64,000 bases of DNA, from NCBI GenBank assembly GCA_947579665.1, contig CANPUZ010000061.1, positions 1,178,001 to 1,242,000 on the forward strand. The letters run 5' to 3'. Of the stretch, positions 20,830-32,623 are shown piece after piece. Within the stretch, counting starts at the first letter, position 1, and each line of letters opens with the position of its first letter. The DNA comes from Sympetrum striolatum (lineage: Eukaryota > Arthropoda > Insecta > Odonata > Libellulidae). The translations under genes were made by a program, and so were the position numbers. The notes under the pieces are model-generated. The model was not told the origin of the DNA. It searched no databases and was given only the letters and a program-made list of their open reading frames with translations.

Positions 20830-22660
20830 GAAGCTGTGGAAGAAGCAATTGGAAGAAACAAGAGAATAATACATGCTGATTGGTTTAACAACGAGTGTGC
20901 CCAAATTATACAGGAGAAGAATAAAGCTAGAGAAAGCATGATAAGAAAATAAACCAAAACGAACACTGAAAGATACCAAGAAATGAGGATGGAAGCAAAT
21001 AGGATGTGCAAGAAAAAGGAGAAAATGGAGAACAGCTAGAGAATATAGGAGAATACACCAAACAGAATAAACAGAGATAGTTCTACCAAGTTTTAGAAAA
21101 GGTAAAAAGAGGATACAAACCAAGAATGGAAGGATTTAAAAATAATGAGGGAAATTTAGTTCAAGAATAGAATAAAGTTCTGGAAAGATTGGTAGAACAT
21201 TTCAAAGAACTTCTCTGTACAGAAGATAAGGAGAGAGTAACAACTGAGGAAAATGACAGGCTAAGGAAAGATTCAAGTATAGAATCAATCAAATCAAATA
21301 TATCAAACTTACTCAGAATTAAACCCATTAGGCTGGAAATTGCACAATAAATACAAAAGTTAAAAAATAATAAAGACCCAGGGAAGAAAATATTGCAGCA
21401 GAGCTAGTAAAATATGGAGGAGATATAATGAGTGATGCTAAACATAAACTTAGTTGTATAATATAGGAAGCAGAAAAATGCCAGAAGGATAGAGCATGGG
21501 AATCCTAAGCCTAATATATAAAAAGGGAAATAAACTGGTTCTCGAGAAATATAGATGGAAAATACTGTTAAATATAGTATATGAAATCATCATAAAAGAA
21601 AGGCTGAAAGTAGTAACTGGGAGGATAATTGGAGATTCTCTGTGTGGGAGTAGATCCAATAGAAGTACAATAGACCAACTGTTTGTAATCAGATAAATTT
21701 TAGATAAATGCTATGATCATAATGTTCAACTGCATATGCTATTGTATATTTTAGACAAGCATTTGATTGTATAAAAAGGATCAAACTCTGAGAAGCAATG
21801 GAGGACATGGAAATTCCATCCAAAATAATTATATTGATTATAAAGGCATTGAAGAAGAGCATGGCTAAAGTAAACATACATAATAAAATGAATTTGAATT
21901 CATCACTGGAATAATGCAAGGATATTCTAGGATTACAAAAATCTGAAGAAAAAATAGATCAAAGAGGAACAATATTTAACAAATAAATAGAATGAAGCAA
22001 GCAAAATGGGATTGATAGTTAATACCAGTAAACCTAAATATATACTTCTGGAAAACCTAGAGTCACCCAGGATTTGGAGATAGAATAGATAAAATTTAAT
22101 AGTGTGGAAGAGTTTAAATATCTAGAAAATATATAACTTACAAAAAAGCAAAATATGAATAAATGAGAGAATACAAGCAAGGAATAAAACTTACTTTGCA
22201 AATACGAAGATACTCAAGAGAAAGTTTATAAACTGAAACACTTAAATACAAATATATAAACCAATTACCAGACCAGTGGTAACTATGGAGCATAAAGATG
22301 GACACTCACAAGAGTATGGCCCTGGTAAGATTTGAAAGCAATTGCAGAGAATATTCCGACCTGTTATTAAGAATGAATAACTGCAAAGGAGAACCAAAGA
22401 GGAGTTAAAGACAATATTAAATTGGGGAAGATGTAGTTAAGTTCACAAAATCTTTGAGAATATAATGGTTGGACCATGTGGAAAGGATGCATGAAACAGG
22501 AATGCCGAAGAAGGGAATAGAAGGGAGACTGAATGCCGCTAGAAGGAGAGGAAGGTCCAGATTGAGATGGCTAATTCATAAAGGACATGAAGAAGATGAA
22601 AGTGAGAAGACAGAGAAGTGGAGGCAGATCGGAATGGAGGCTTACATAGGGCTGTAGCTC
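20830..22660 (+). pseudogene. LINE retrotransposon reverse transcriptase, heavily decayed
   Basis: Plus-strand pieces follow the order of a non-LTR element. DWFNNECAQIIQEKNKARES (about 20,880) is the linker region. AAELVKYGGDIMSDA comes near 21,400, then GILSLIYKKGNK, ERLKVVTGRIIGDSLCGSRS and NRSTIDQLFVIR (21,500-21,690, reverse transcriptase motifs). FRQAFDCI and REAMEDMEIPSK follow. The catalytic YADD segment is absent: the sequence jumps near 21,915 to VNTSKPKYILL (about 22,020). The C-terminus is MDHVERMHETGMPKKGIEGR then LNAARRRGRSRLRWL (22,469-22,600). Many stops and indels make it non-functional, and it is older than the LINE tail at 13.2 kb. Exact clade not assignable by eye. Confidence 0.8.
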
Positions 22661-22664
22661 CAAA

Positions 22665-23070
22665 GAGAAAGACTATGTCCATAAATTTAGACTTAAGGAC
22701 CATATTTAAGTGACTTCTTATAAGTTTGGAACGAAAAATATTAAATGTTATCACACTTTCTATGCCTTGTGTAATATTTTGTACCTATATATAGTTTAAA
22801 TCAGTCTGTATAATATTAACATAAGTATACCATACAACAATTCAAAACCAGGAACTAACAGATGAGCCAAGAAAGACTCACCTTATCCTGTTTTCCCTGA
22901 CTTTTCTTGTAAATATGAATTTATTCTTTATTTTTCAAATTATTTTATTTGCCAATAACTCTTTCTTTACCAATTCACCTTTTATTTAAGATTTTTTGTA
23001 CAATAACTATACCTTGTATTAAGAGTAAGATAGTTAAATAAAATATTGTACAAAAAATAGCAATTTGAAT
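22665..23070. other. Unassigned AT-rich sequence
   Basis: Probably includes the eroded 3' untranslated region of the LINE upstream. Nothing else recognised. Confidence 0.4.
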
Positions 23071-23075
23071 TTAGT

Positions 23076-23640
23076 GTTTCATGTCAAAATAAAATCTACT
23101 TACATTATAGTCCACTTGCATATCAATGAAAATTAAATGTTTTTAATAATCGTATTTTAAATTAATACTGCTTATCGGAAATAATAGTTAACATCAAAGT
23201 TTTCTAAAATCAAAAGTTTATTTCAATTTTTTTTAACAATCAAGAAAATGGCAAGAAAACGACTTAAGTAGTCGTGATGGTATTCAAAATAAAACCTTTT
23301 TTATTACAACCATATTTTATTTAAAAGAACAAAAAGATATATTTGAAAATCTTGTTTTAAATTATAACGCTCACCAGAGTTAATTGTTAGAATCAAAGCT
23401 TCCTAATTAAATATCAAGAAATAGCCGAGAAACGACTTTCGTAGTGCTGTCAAATTAAAGTCTATTTTCATTATAATCAACTTTAATTTAAAAATTATAA
23501 AAAACAAACGGATGTATTTAAAAATCATATTTTTAATAATAATGCTTTCTGGACGTAATGTTTTAGTTAGATCGTGTAGATATATAATCAAAAGAATAGC
23601 AGTTCGACTCCATCGTAGCCACATTTATTGTCACCACAAG
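23076..23640. repeat. Degenerate tandem repeat, about 173-bp period, three units
   Basis: A caagaaa(a)tngcnngaaaacgactt...gtagt box recurs at 23,243, 23,415 and 23,588 (spacing 172-173 bp). It is followed in each unit by a gtc/gtattcaaa(a)taaa(a)... box and by a tttttaataat/ttaaatta box. Divergence is high, so the array is old. Short frames on both strands here are incidental. Confidence 0.6.
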
Positions 23641-23644
23641 TACT

Positions 23645-26260
23645 ATGCTGAAATGAAAATTAATAGCTTACAGTCGTTTCTCTATATAAAACTATACAAC
23701 AGGGTTGAGCAATTTAATTTCGGATGTTTCAATTGAAAATACTCTTCGATTCTAAAGAATTACTTTTTTTCATGAGCCGTCCTGTGATTAGATCAAATCT
23801 GCACATCGACATTATATCAGCTTATGCATTATTTCGTTTAAAGTCTATTGTTTTAATAACATTGTGATTCAATAAAAAGCGACAAAAGATAAATTTAAAG
23901 CACGATATGAAATTAGTTTCCGCGAAGTCTCTGTTCAGATAAACTGAAGAAATAATAATTTTCATAAAAAAATATGGAAAGAAGGTGAGAAATATGATCA
24001 GTCACTTGATATATTTACAGTAAAAAAATATCAATTCGTTTAAAAAATACGGCATGAAGAAGCAATTGATAGTTTTTCTTACCTCTTTAGATTTCCTCAA
24101 ATAACGCTTTTAAATAAAAAATCACAGCACTCCTTACAAAACTTTATTTTGAGCGAATACATTACAACATATCTGATGATCACTGGTGACGAAAAAACAA
24201 TTTGCCGAGTAATTGCTCAACCTCACTGCATCCATTTTCGCTCACAAAAGCAACACCTATTAACACGCATATTCTTTCGCCTAACACTCTCCGTTAACTG
24301 AGTGGATTAAGTGTACTTTGAAAATTAAACACAGAGAACAAATGATATTTTAGAAATAAGCACTGCAGTCACAATTCCACAATATTTCTTACGGTAATTG
24401 CGCGACACTCGAATTATTTTCCGCAGCACTTCGTATACCGACTAAAATCCTTGTATGTTCAGCAAGAAAAACTGGAAGTACGATTTCTTGGTGATAAAGC
24501 ACGAAACACACTTGCACTTTGCCAATATAGGTAAGTCCTCTGAAAGATACGTTTTCGATGCGAACATCTCGATTGCACGCGAAGAACTGAAAATGAAGGC
24601 CAAAACATGACTACACGCAAAGCATTTCTATATTTCTTGTTTGCGAAATCCACCTTCCACGTCACCCCTTATCTACTACCCATAGGGATAGAATAGCCAC
24701 CAGAAAAGCAGGCTGAAACATTCGGTTTAATTGCGCAATGGAATATTCTTATCGGTGATCAGGTCCCTCAAACTAATTAAGGGGAAAGAGAGCTCAAAGG
24801 ACTCATCCCTTTTCGAGACAAAACTATTTAATGATGTATAAATAAGATTCTAAAATCTTTATTTCGATTGCGCTTCAAATTCTTAGAGACATAAATCGTT
24901 GCAGAAGTCTTTCGGTTTCACTAATTAAATGACACTGATGCGTGATGCTGTTTACACCGTCTTTAGAGTGAAATTATTCCTTTGCGTTTTATGTAGCAAT
25001 GGGAAGTTACGCATTTAATATTGTCTCAGCAGAGAGTGGATTATCGTGAGTTATGATGGAATAAATATAATATTTGAGCCGCAGAAGTTGCACTGGAGTT
25101 CACTTGCACGAAAAATGAATTATGCTTTTGCTCCATGAGTTTAGAAAGATCATAACCAAAATGTTTATTTTCTGGGAGAAGAAAAACGGACATACACTCG
25201 CACTTAAAAATATTGAAAATTAAGATTGATGATTCCTTTTGAAATAAAACTGTTCAAGTGAAAATACATTTCTTTCAATCAATTCTACACAGAGATGAAT
25301 ATGGAGATATAATATTGAGGTTGTACAAGAAGTGAAAAATAGTGATTTGACTGGGGCTCGAACGAAGATCCTCACTGAGGCAACAGAAACACAAATCGAT
25401 ATTTAGAGTTTTCTCCTCCAGATGTAATGTTTCCAATTAATTGTGGAACAGAATAGCCGTCATTTCAATAGCATTACTAGCAGTATTTGTGAAAGAGTAT
25501 ACTTTTTATACTCGAATGAAGGCCGACCCCATTATAAGCCGAAATACCTAATTTTATTCCAAAAAACTGGGAAAAGTAACCGAGTCGAATATAAGCCTGT
25601 GGTGGGAAAAGCAGCAGGTATTGGTACACAATGAAATTACAGTAATTGAGGCATCCGTAATTTAGTAAGAGAGAATTGACAAGGAACTGTTGAATGAGCA
25701 AGTGAGGAATTTTCCAGCTGATTTACGACAATGACGCTTCTTTGCCACGGGGAACTGATAAGGGGAGCCCTCCCTCGAGTTTAAGAAGCCTTGTACTCAG
25801 CATAAAAAGTGTGCAGAAAAACTCGGCTTTTGCATGAGTATATAATTGTATCCACTGTTGAATTTATCTACATGTATATATAACCATAGGGAACTGAATA
25901 CGTTTTTACGCGATGCAAGTTTATCGCTCTTAAGGTATTCGATTCAAAATGAATTTAACACAGCATTGATCTGCTTTGGTGGGGTCACACTTAATGGCGG
26001 ACATGTCATTTATTGATATTTTATATAATGTATTTGTTTTATTTATTTCATAACATATGTGTTTGTTTTTGTGGACCTGAAAATGATCGTTCAATTATTC
26101 CAATGAACTTGTGGAGAAGTGAATACCATTTTATTTCATTCGTAATGAATTTCCTCAGTGTCAATACGGCCTCAGTCAATTTTATTTATAAACTAAATAA
26201 AATGAAATCGAAATCACTGGAAAGACGCAAAGAATGTTGAACTAAAATCCAACTGGTTGT
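23645..26260. other. Unassigned sequence, no gene recognised
   Basis: Repeated inspection on both strands gives no domain or splice-bounded exon. A short tRNA-like complement (ggggctcgaacgaagatcc, near 25,354) may be a decayed SINE piece. Open frames of 60-75 codons here have no recognisable content. Confidence 0.4.
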
Positions 26261-26267
26261 ATTTACG

Positions 26268-26372
26268 TGCGCTGAGGCATGCGTCATGAAAAAGAGGTCC
26301 AGTCAACTTGCGAGAGGCATGCAATAGCGCATGCCTCTCCTTCATCATACCGTGCGCTATGACGCATGACTG
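26268..26372. repeat. Nested palindromes
   Basis: A perfect 11-bp stem GAGAGGCATGC / GCATGCCTCTC (26,312-26,322 and 26,329-26,339) has a 6-base loop. It sits inside an outer pair ATGCGTCAT / ATGACGCAT (near 26,278 and 26,360). Outside this, both sides carry a gtgcgct string. The symmetric layout suggests a small foldback element. Confidence 0.6.
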
Positions 26373-26500
26373 TGTTGAATACAAAGTTGCACAAGTGTGG
26401 ACATAGCTTTAGAATCGACGGCAAACGAGATTCGGTTACAAAACTACTCATTGGCATGTCTCGTGGCACCGCATTCTCCGCTCACCCTGGTTCCATATAA

Positions 26501-26600
26501 GGGGGCATCCACGTGAGGTGATATTTGCGATTTTTTGACCCCCCCTGGTGAGATATAGTGATATTTGGCTCTACCCCCTCCTCTTATCTCACGTGAGATT
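26501..26600. mobile_element. DNA-transposon end fragment
   Basis: GGGGGCATCCACGTGAGG, followed by gattttttgaccccccc and a second ccccctcc box, resembles the GGGG-CATCC...TTTTTGACCCC ends of widespread DNA transposons. It finishes at a perfect palindrome ATCTCACGTGAGAT (26,586-26,599). Only one end is seen. Superfamily not assigned. Confidence 0.35.
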
Positions 26601-26756
26601 GTTAAAAATGCGTGTTTTCAGTGTAAATATGTTAATCTACGCTTCATTGTATTGGATTTATTCAAAAAACGCAATTTATTTAATTATTTTTATTTATGAC
26701 GAGTTGTGACTAGTGTTTAAGACTACTGGGATCGTAGTCTAAAATCACAATGAAAA

Positions 26757-27752
26757 AATCTGATGTTGCCAGCCCATGACTTTCTCCATATATAAGATGT
26801 AAATATTTATCTACGACAGTATTTTCGAATCCTATATTCAATCTAAACTTGGAAGATAAGAGATTAATTTATATCATATTATCTTTTACGTCACAAACAT
26901 TATAAATAATGTTTTTAGGGTCATGTTCGATGAAAAACGATGAAAATGGCCTTTCGCCCACAGCGCCCGCATAGTACAGCAACTTCCGGTTTATCAGTAT
27001 TTCATGAATAACTCCTAAACGATCAGTCATACAAAAATATGTTTAATACAAAAGTTATAGTAAATAACATTTTCAAAAACTATTATTGATAATAGTATAT
27101 ACCTAAATATCATCTTTATGGAGATATTTTGGAAAAACGGAAACGAGCTTCGAAAAAAAGCTCAACTTCCGGTAAACCGATTTACTCCAAAATCTATTCA
27201 ACTTTAACGGCACTAACCAAAGTGCTATGTATGAAATTTGGTGTTGATACGACAAATCGTTTTCATGATAGTGCGCCTACAATGTACATAATCAGCTACT
27301 TCCGGATTATCAGTATTTCATGAATAACTCCTTAAAAATCAGTGATAAAAAAATATGTTTCATACAAATGTTATAGTAAATTCTTTTATCTAAAACTTTT
27401 ATAAATAATACAATATACCTAAATATCATATTTATGGAGATATTTGGCAAAAACGGAAATTTGCTTCGAAAAATAAAGCTCGACTTCAGGTAAACCGATT
27501 TACTCCAAAAAATATAATCAACTCTGACAGCACCCACAAGGTGCAATATATGAAGTTTGGTATTGATACGACTTATAGTTTTTACGTTAGAGCTCCCACA
27601 ATAACACACACACACATACACCATTCCGAAAATGGTCAAAACGTGTTCTAGGGACCCCAAAACATGTACATATTTCCGTTGAAATCCTGAATTCGATTTT
27701 TTCCATGAAAAAAATACTTTCTCTATACTACGTGTAAGGAGAAAGTAAAAAA
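26757..27752 (+). mobile_element. HINE-like dispersed element, copy 4 (complete ends)
   Basis: Runs from the 5' border (AATCTGATGTTGCC, CATGACTTTCTCC) to the 3' hairpin (ACTTTCTCTATACTACGTGTAAGGAGAAAGT). Inside are two units about 304 bp apart (ttccgg(t/a)ttatcagtatttcatgaataactcc at about 26,985 and 27,300), a short CACA run near 27,605 and the cgtgttctagggacccc box. This copy and copy 5 best define the element borders. Confidence 0.7.
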
Positions 27753-27781
27753 TATAATTTGGGATATTTTTATATATAGGT

Positions 27782-28237
27782 GTCGCAATCTACATCGCTA
27801 CCAAAAGGAAGCAAAGAAAAACAGAATATTAAAACCGCGATTTTAAAGTTGAGTGGACCAAAAATTTCGCATTTATTCGAAACTTGAATGGCCATCCGAC
27901 ATGTCTTACTTGTAAGGAGAAATTCGCACACAACAAGAATACTAATTCGGAGAGACAGTTTACAAATAAGCATGCGTCATTTAGCACAAAATATCCTGCC
28001 GGTGATGCAAGGAAGAAAGCAGTTAGGAATTGCAGAAGAGTCACGATTCATCAACTTCTGTTTTTAATAACTGTATGCAATCTTCCAGCAATGTTAATAT
28101 GGCAAGTTTTGTTGTCAGTCAAGAGATTGCTAAGAGAGGGAAACCTTACACAGACGGCGAATACATAAAAGCTTGATTAATCAATGCATCCGAAGAGCTA
28201 TTTCAAGATTTAAAGAACAAAGCAGATATTCTAAATA
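27782..28237 (+). pseudogene. hAT-type (ZBED/GTF2IRD2-like) transposase N-terminal fragment
   Basis: The frame reads KVEWTKNFAFIRNLNGHPTC then LTCKEKFAHNKNTNSERQF, FTNKHASFSTKYPA and GDARKKAV: a BED-like zinc-finger start with Cys-Cys and a downstream His. After a frameshift it continues MASFVVSQEIAKRGKPYTDG and EYIKA, an in-frame stop, then INASEELFQDLKNKADI. This is the N-terminal half of the cut-and-paste transposase family that also gave rise to GTF2IRD2-like and ZBED host genes. The catalytic domain is absent. The fragment lies exactly between two HINE-like copies. Confidence 0.7.
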
Positions 28238-28906
28238 AATCTGATGTGGCCAACACATGACTTTCTCCATATTTATTAAAAACAGAAGCCTCTGCCGGTA
28301 ATATATAAATAACTCCTAAACAATGAGTGTTACAGGAAAATGTTTCATACAAAGGTTGTAGTAAAATATATTATCTATAACGTTGGTACATAATTGTATA
28401 TACCTACATTGCATTCTGACATAGATATATATGGAAACTTCCATTTCTGGATAAACAACAACTTCCGGCTAACCAATATTGAAGAATAACTCCTAAACAA
28501 TCAGTGGTACGAAAAAATATTTCATACAAAAGTTGTAGTAAAGTATATTATCTATAACTTTTGTATGTAATAGTATATCCTTACAATGCATTTTGACAGA
28601 GATATTAAAGAAACAAAATTTTCTTCCGGTTATACCAGAATTTCCGGTAAAGCGATATTCATCAAAAACTAATCACCTCTTGGCATTGTTAGGAAAATAC
28701 TAAATATGAATTTTGGTAATGATCAGATAATTACTTTTTAAGATAGAGCGCCCACAAACGTTTTTACCACAGACATACATGTTCAGGAAAATAGCGAAAA
28801 CGTGCTCTATGGGCCCCAAAACATCTATTTCCGTCGAAATCTGGAGGTCGAATTTTTTTGCGAATACAATACTTTCTCTATACTACGTATAGGGAGAAAG
28901 TAAAAA
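28238..28906 (+). mobile_element. HINE-like dispersed element, copy 5 (complete ends)
   Basis: Both ends are intact: AATCTGATGTGGCCAACACATG...ACTTTCTCC, and ACTTTCTCTATACTACGTATAGGGAGAAAGT. Two internal units are 177 bp apart (AACTCC at 28,311 and 28,488). At about 670 bp it is the most compact complete copy. Confidence 0.7.
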
Positions 28907-29224
28907 CTTCTCCTCACTTCTTCTTCCCCACTTCTCCATAAATATAAGATGTAAATATTTATCTACGACAGTAATTTCGAACTCTATATTCCATCTAAAC
29001 TTAGAAGTTGAGTGATTTATATATATATTATTATCTTTGACGTCACTAACATTATAATAAATGTTTTTCGGGACATGATCGATGAAAAACGATGAAATGG
29101 CCTTTCGCCCATAGAGCCCAGAGCGCCCACAAAGTACATAATCAGCAACTTCCGGTTTATCTGTATTTCATGAATAACACATACACAATCAGTGATACAA
29201 AAGTATGTTTCAAACTTAAAGAAA

Positions 29225-29782
29225 ACTTCAACATCTTCTTGGTACGGTTCCCAGTATTCCATCTGGGAGTGGTAGAGCTCAAGCTATTGCCGTGCTCCAG
29301 GTGCTGGAAGAGTGGGGCCTAACTGATAAGGTTCAAGCATTCTGTTGCGATACTACTACATCAAACTCAGGAAAAATGAATGGCGCTTGTCTCTTATTAG
29401 AGCAAAGACTTGAAAAATACATTTTATTTTTACCATGGGAATTTTTTACCTTCTCACCATATTTATGAGATAATTTTACGGAGTGTTTTCGACGAAAAAT
29501 TTGGAAAGTTCTTAAGTCCAAATGTCCCTATCTTTAAAAGGTTTCAGAGCGCATGGTCGTCTCAAATCAACTGTGAGAACTTTAAACCTGGGATGCAAGA
29601 CTGCCGTGCTCGGAGCGTGCTTAAGAACACAGCGAGAAAAATTTTAGATTTTGCACTTCGGGTCCCCGGTGCGTTGCACCATGCTAGGTGGATGTCAAAA
29701 GCACAGTAATCCTTAAAAATATTTCTTTTTCGTCATGAGTTTGGCTTATCTACTGAAGAAGTAGGTGTAATACGCGATGTCA
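29225..29782 (+). pseudogene. Transposase-like protein fragment, unclassified family
   Basis: Frames joined across one or two indels read VLQVLEEWGLTDKVQAFCCD and TTTSNSGKMNGACLLLEQRL, then IYEIILRSVFDEKFGKFLSP, NVPIFKRFQSAWSSQ and VPGALHHARWMSKA. A shifted SLKIFLFRHEFGLSTEE follows. I recall this CCDTT...FKRFQ...PGA.HHARWM pattern from uncharacterised, repeat-associated proteins in arthropods and cnidarians, and an RNase-H-like fold is my inference. A stop separates HHARWMSKA from the continuing frame, so it is dead. It sits inside a HINE-like copy, consistent with fragment capture. Confidence 0.5.
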
Positions 29783-29785
29783 GCC

Positions 29786-29812
29786 CATATCCCACACACA
29801 CATACAGACACA

Positions 29813-29862
<50 letters not shown>

Positions 29863-29863
29863 T
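29786..29863. repeat. (CA)n microsatellite of HINE-like copy 6
   Basis: A nearly pure CA run ending in acagacatcattccg. The same microsatellite position is occupied by (GT)n in copy 7 (35,735-35,790) and by short CA runs in copies 1 and 4, so it is part of the element rather than a chance repeat. Confidence 0.9.
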
Positions 29864-29989
29864 CATTCCGAAATTGGTCAAAACGTGTTCTAGGGACAAA
29901 ACTTGTATTTCCGTTGAAATCTCGAAGTCGAATTGTTTCATGAAAACAATACTTTCTCTATACTTCGTATATCGAGAAAGTAAAAACAG

Positions 29990-30186
29990 ATTTGGCTCTC
30001 AAAATGTTTTTGAATCGTTGTATTGTACATATTTGGCTCTTTGGCCAATAAGTTTGCCGACCACTGGGCTAGCCCATTAAAATGAATGATTTTGAATTGG
30101 CACTTACGTAGGACCTATTCTTCCATAGTAGGACTTCCTGCGTAGACGACTACTGTCATTATGTTAGCAGTGTTTATGGCATATCT
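29990..30186. other. Spacer between repeats
   Basis: No feature recognised between HINE-like copy 6 and the second B-box repeat. Confidence 0.4.
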
Positions 30187-31258
30187 ATTATATATAGACG
30201 CTTCTCCGGATATACCTATACATACATTCATTCATAGGTGATCAAAATTCTAACCATGTACCACAAGTGCCACTGTCTTGAAATTTTTACGACGTATTGG
30301 CCATAACGTGTAACCTCCAGAGAAAGGGTGAATTTGAACCTCGGTGTCATGGGTTCGATTCCAGAAAGCCCCAAACTCGCGATTTTCTCCGTAATACATG
30401 GTGGGGATTTTCGAAAATTTTTTGAGGCACTTTCCGTAAAAGTAGAGAGTTGAAATTCGAGGGATCGCTAGGAGCCGTGCATATCCAACAAAATCAGAAG
30501 GATATCTTCGAATATTGTCCATGGTTCGATGCTAGGTCGGGGCGAAAATCGGCCGTTTAAAATGTATTGTGGAGATTTTTAAGATTTTTTTTTTCCTTTC
30601 CCGATATCATATTCAAATTTTAAATATTCGCTGATGGTCCTTGGTTCGATCCCAGAGGGCCATTTACATTCCTCTATGCATTTCTTATGGAGATAACGGA
30701 AACAAATTTTAGGTACTTCCCGGCATGATATCGACTTCAAACTTTGTATGAAATAAGATCAAGTAATAAAAAGTCATTCTGTGTATTCACAGCTGCCAAT
30801 ATGTCCTGGGTTCGACACCAGGAGTCTCTACAATCAGTAATTTATCCGATTTTTAAGAATTATATTGAACCCCTTCCCAATAATATTAAAACTCGAAATT
30901 CGGCATATACACAGAGATCATAGATTCATTTCAAAAACATGTTTTAGATTTCCAAGATCGTCCTTGGTTCGAATCCAGAGAGCCATTTACATTCGTGAAA
31001 AGTAAACGTAGTTTGACGCATTTGCAACCAATATTTCTGCTTGAATTTCACACATAGTTAGAGATGGTGATCTTCTGTTGTTGTGCATAGTAAGTTCACC
31101 AAGAAGACCCAGGTTCGATGCCAGACGATTACATTGAAGCGAATTTTTAGAATATTTTCAATCCTTTTTTTTTTTTTGAAGACCGTCCCGATATAATGCC
31201 GATATGAAATAATAGTTGTCGATCTGCTTGCAGTATGCAAGCTACATTTTACTTGTAT
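30187..31258. repeat. Dispersed repeat with B-box-like cores, copy 2
   Basis: Six GGTTCGA cores at 30,352, 30,523, 30,643, 30,809, 30,966 and 31,112 (spacings 171, 120, 166, 157 and 146). The first and last units match the first and last units of copy 1 (2777-3588) closely. Copy 1 has four cores, so the internal number varies. Several cores fit GGTTCGANNCC (30,352, 30,643, 30,966, 31,112). The short minus-strand frames in both copies are incidental. Confidence 0.65.
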
Positions 31259-31259
31259 T

Positions 31260-31755
31260 AGCATATGCCTGTTTAGTACAGACGTTAAGGTGCAGCGACT
31301 ACCGCATATCTTAAGGGGCGTTTGCGATCAAATGATTTTTCAATGTCTGACGCTCGAATTTCGGGGTGCCCATTACTTACGAAGGCGCGTTATTTTCGAG
31401 TTAACACATTAATTTATTGATTCATGCATCATAACAAAACTGCGACCTCCAATAAAAAAATGGGAAATTATTGCTCCATAATTCGCTCTAAAAATAATCG
31501 TGTATCATTAGGTGATATAAATTCATATCAAATTGCTTTCTCGGGATATTTTTACTTCATAAGCAATGGTTGTGTGAAGAGGGAGGGCTAGAAGTTACCC
31601 TGGGAATCAGCACTGCTTTCATCTCCCATATTCCCATCCATCCTGAATGGCGATTTGTTGCCAAGTTTCGTATGAAAACAAATCCCATGCATCCCAATAA
31701 GTCTCATCTTCTGCACCATGATTATGTAACTGTGAGAAGGGTGAGAGCGACGTCG
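31260..31755. other. Unassigned flank of the Transib-like element
   Basis: An 84-codon plus-strand frame (31,570-31,824) runs into the transposon arm and is not recognised. The five bases before the element are cgtcg. Confidence 0.4.
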
Positions 31756-32328
31756 CACTGTGGGCTAGAATCGAAAAAAGCTGGCCAAAAATACGAAAGT
31801 GGTTTTTTTGAGTGCGGACTTTGAAACTTCGCATGGTCATTCTTGAATAAATTTTGCATATAACTGCGAAATAATTTCTCTTGATTCTCACGCGTTACAA
31901 TTCTACAGGGGGTCAAAGTTGACCAAATTTTGCGAAAAATGCCGTTCTACTATTTTTCGAGAAATTCTTCAACTTCAAAACGATGCTGAATCCATTAAAA
32001 AAAAAGTTATTGAATAAAAAACATCACCACGTTATAAACCTGTACTTTATCTTTCACAAACTATAATTTAATGATTGCGAATGAATAATGGCATATTTTA
32101 TGCAACAAAATGGCGAACTCTCGTTTTAGAGAAACTTTTTACCTAAAGCGAGGAAAATAGTTGAGACGGACTCCGAGGAACATGAAGATATTTATACCAC
32201 GTTGTTCTTTGAAGCTTTCTGAAGAGGAATCTGAAATAAAACCTTGCAACAATTTGCTCCCCCGATAATAATAACGAATTTTCGACAACACTGCATAGGC
32301 AAATCCGCGCGGCGGCCAATGGCCCTCC
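31756..32328 (+). repeat. Left inverted arm of the Transib-like element
   Basis: Matches the reverse complement of 34,815-35,386 along its length with few differences. It ends at the ccgcgcggcgg...ggccctcc segment. A 64-codon frame here (minus) and its mirror copy in the other arm are the same sequence read twice, not two genes. Confidence 0.85.
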
Positions 32329-32623
32329 GGGAAGATCTCGGTTTGAGAGGAACTAGGAACGTTTTTCGATGATATGTTTTGATGTTTATAAGCAAAGTTT
32401 TTCCGCTATTAATATGAGAAATGAGAAGTCATAATTTAAAACCCCAGTTCCATTCCGTGTGATCGGTGAAAATGTTTAATTTGGCTGTATTTTAAGACAT
32501 GTCTATTAAGACGTCTATGACGTCGCATTTTCTTTCATATCGCTATATCGCTAATTTATCATCAAAATCATGCAGTCAAGAAGAACTCTAAAGAAACTTC
32601 TAGTTTTCACCTTACCTTCTGCC

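Larger units (their letters stand above)
28929..29986 (+). mobile_element. HINE-like dispersed element, copy 6, with captured coding fragment
   Basis: The left part (cttctccataaatataagatg... to about 29,215) matches copy 4. The right part (29,786-29,986) has a (CA)n run, the gacatcattccgaaa box and the terminal hairpin. The middle is replaced by an unrelated coding fragment (29,225-29,782). Confidence 0.65.

Noticed and set aside
20710..21123. 137-codon minus-strand frame rich in Leu, Phe and Ser, looking like a membrane protein
   Set aside because: It is antisense to the decayed plus-strand LINE. Purine-rich LINE sequence reads as a hydrophobic frame on the other strand.
25345..25400. tRNA gene (ggggctcgaacgaagatcc on the plus strand)
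   Set aside because: Only a B-box-like complement is present. I could not fold a cloverleaf or find an A box.
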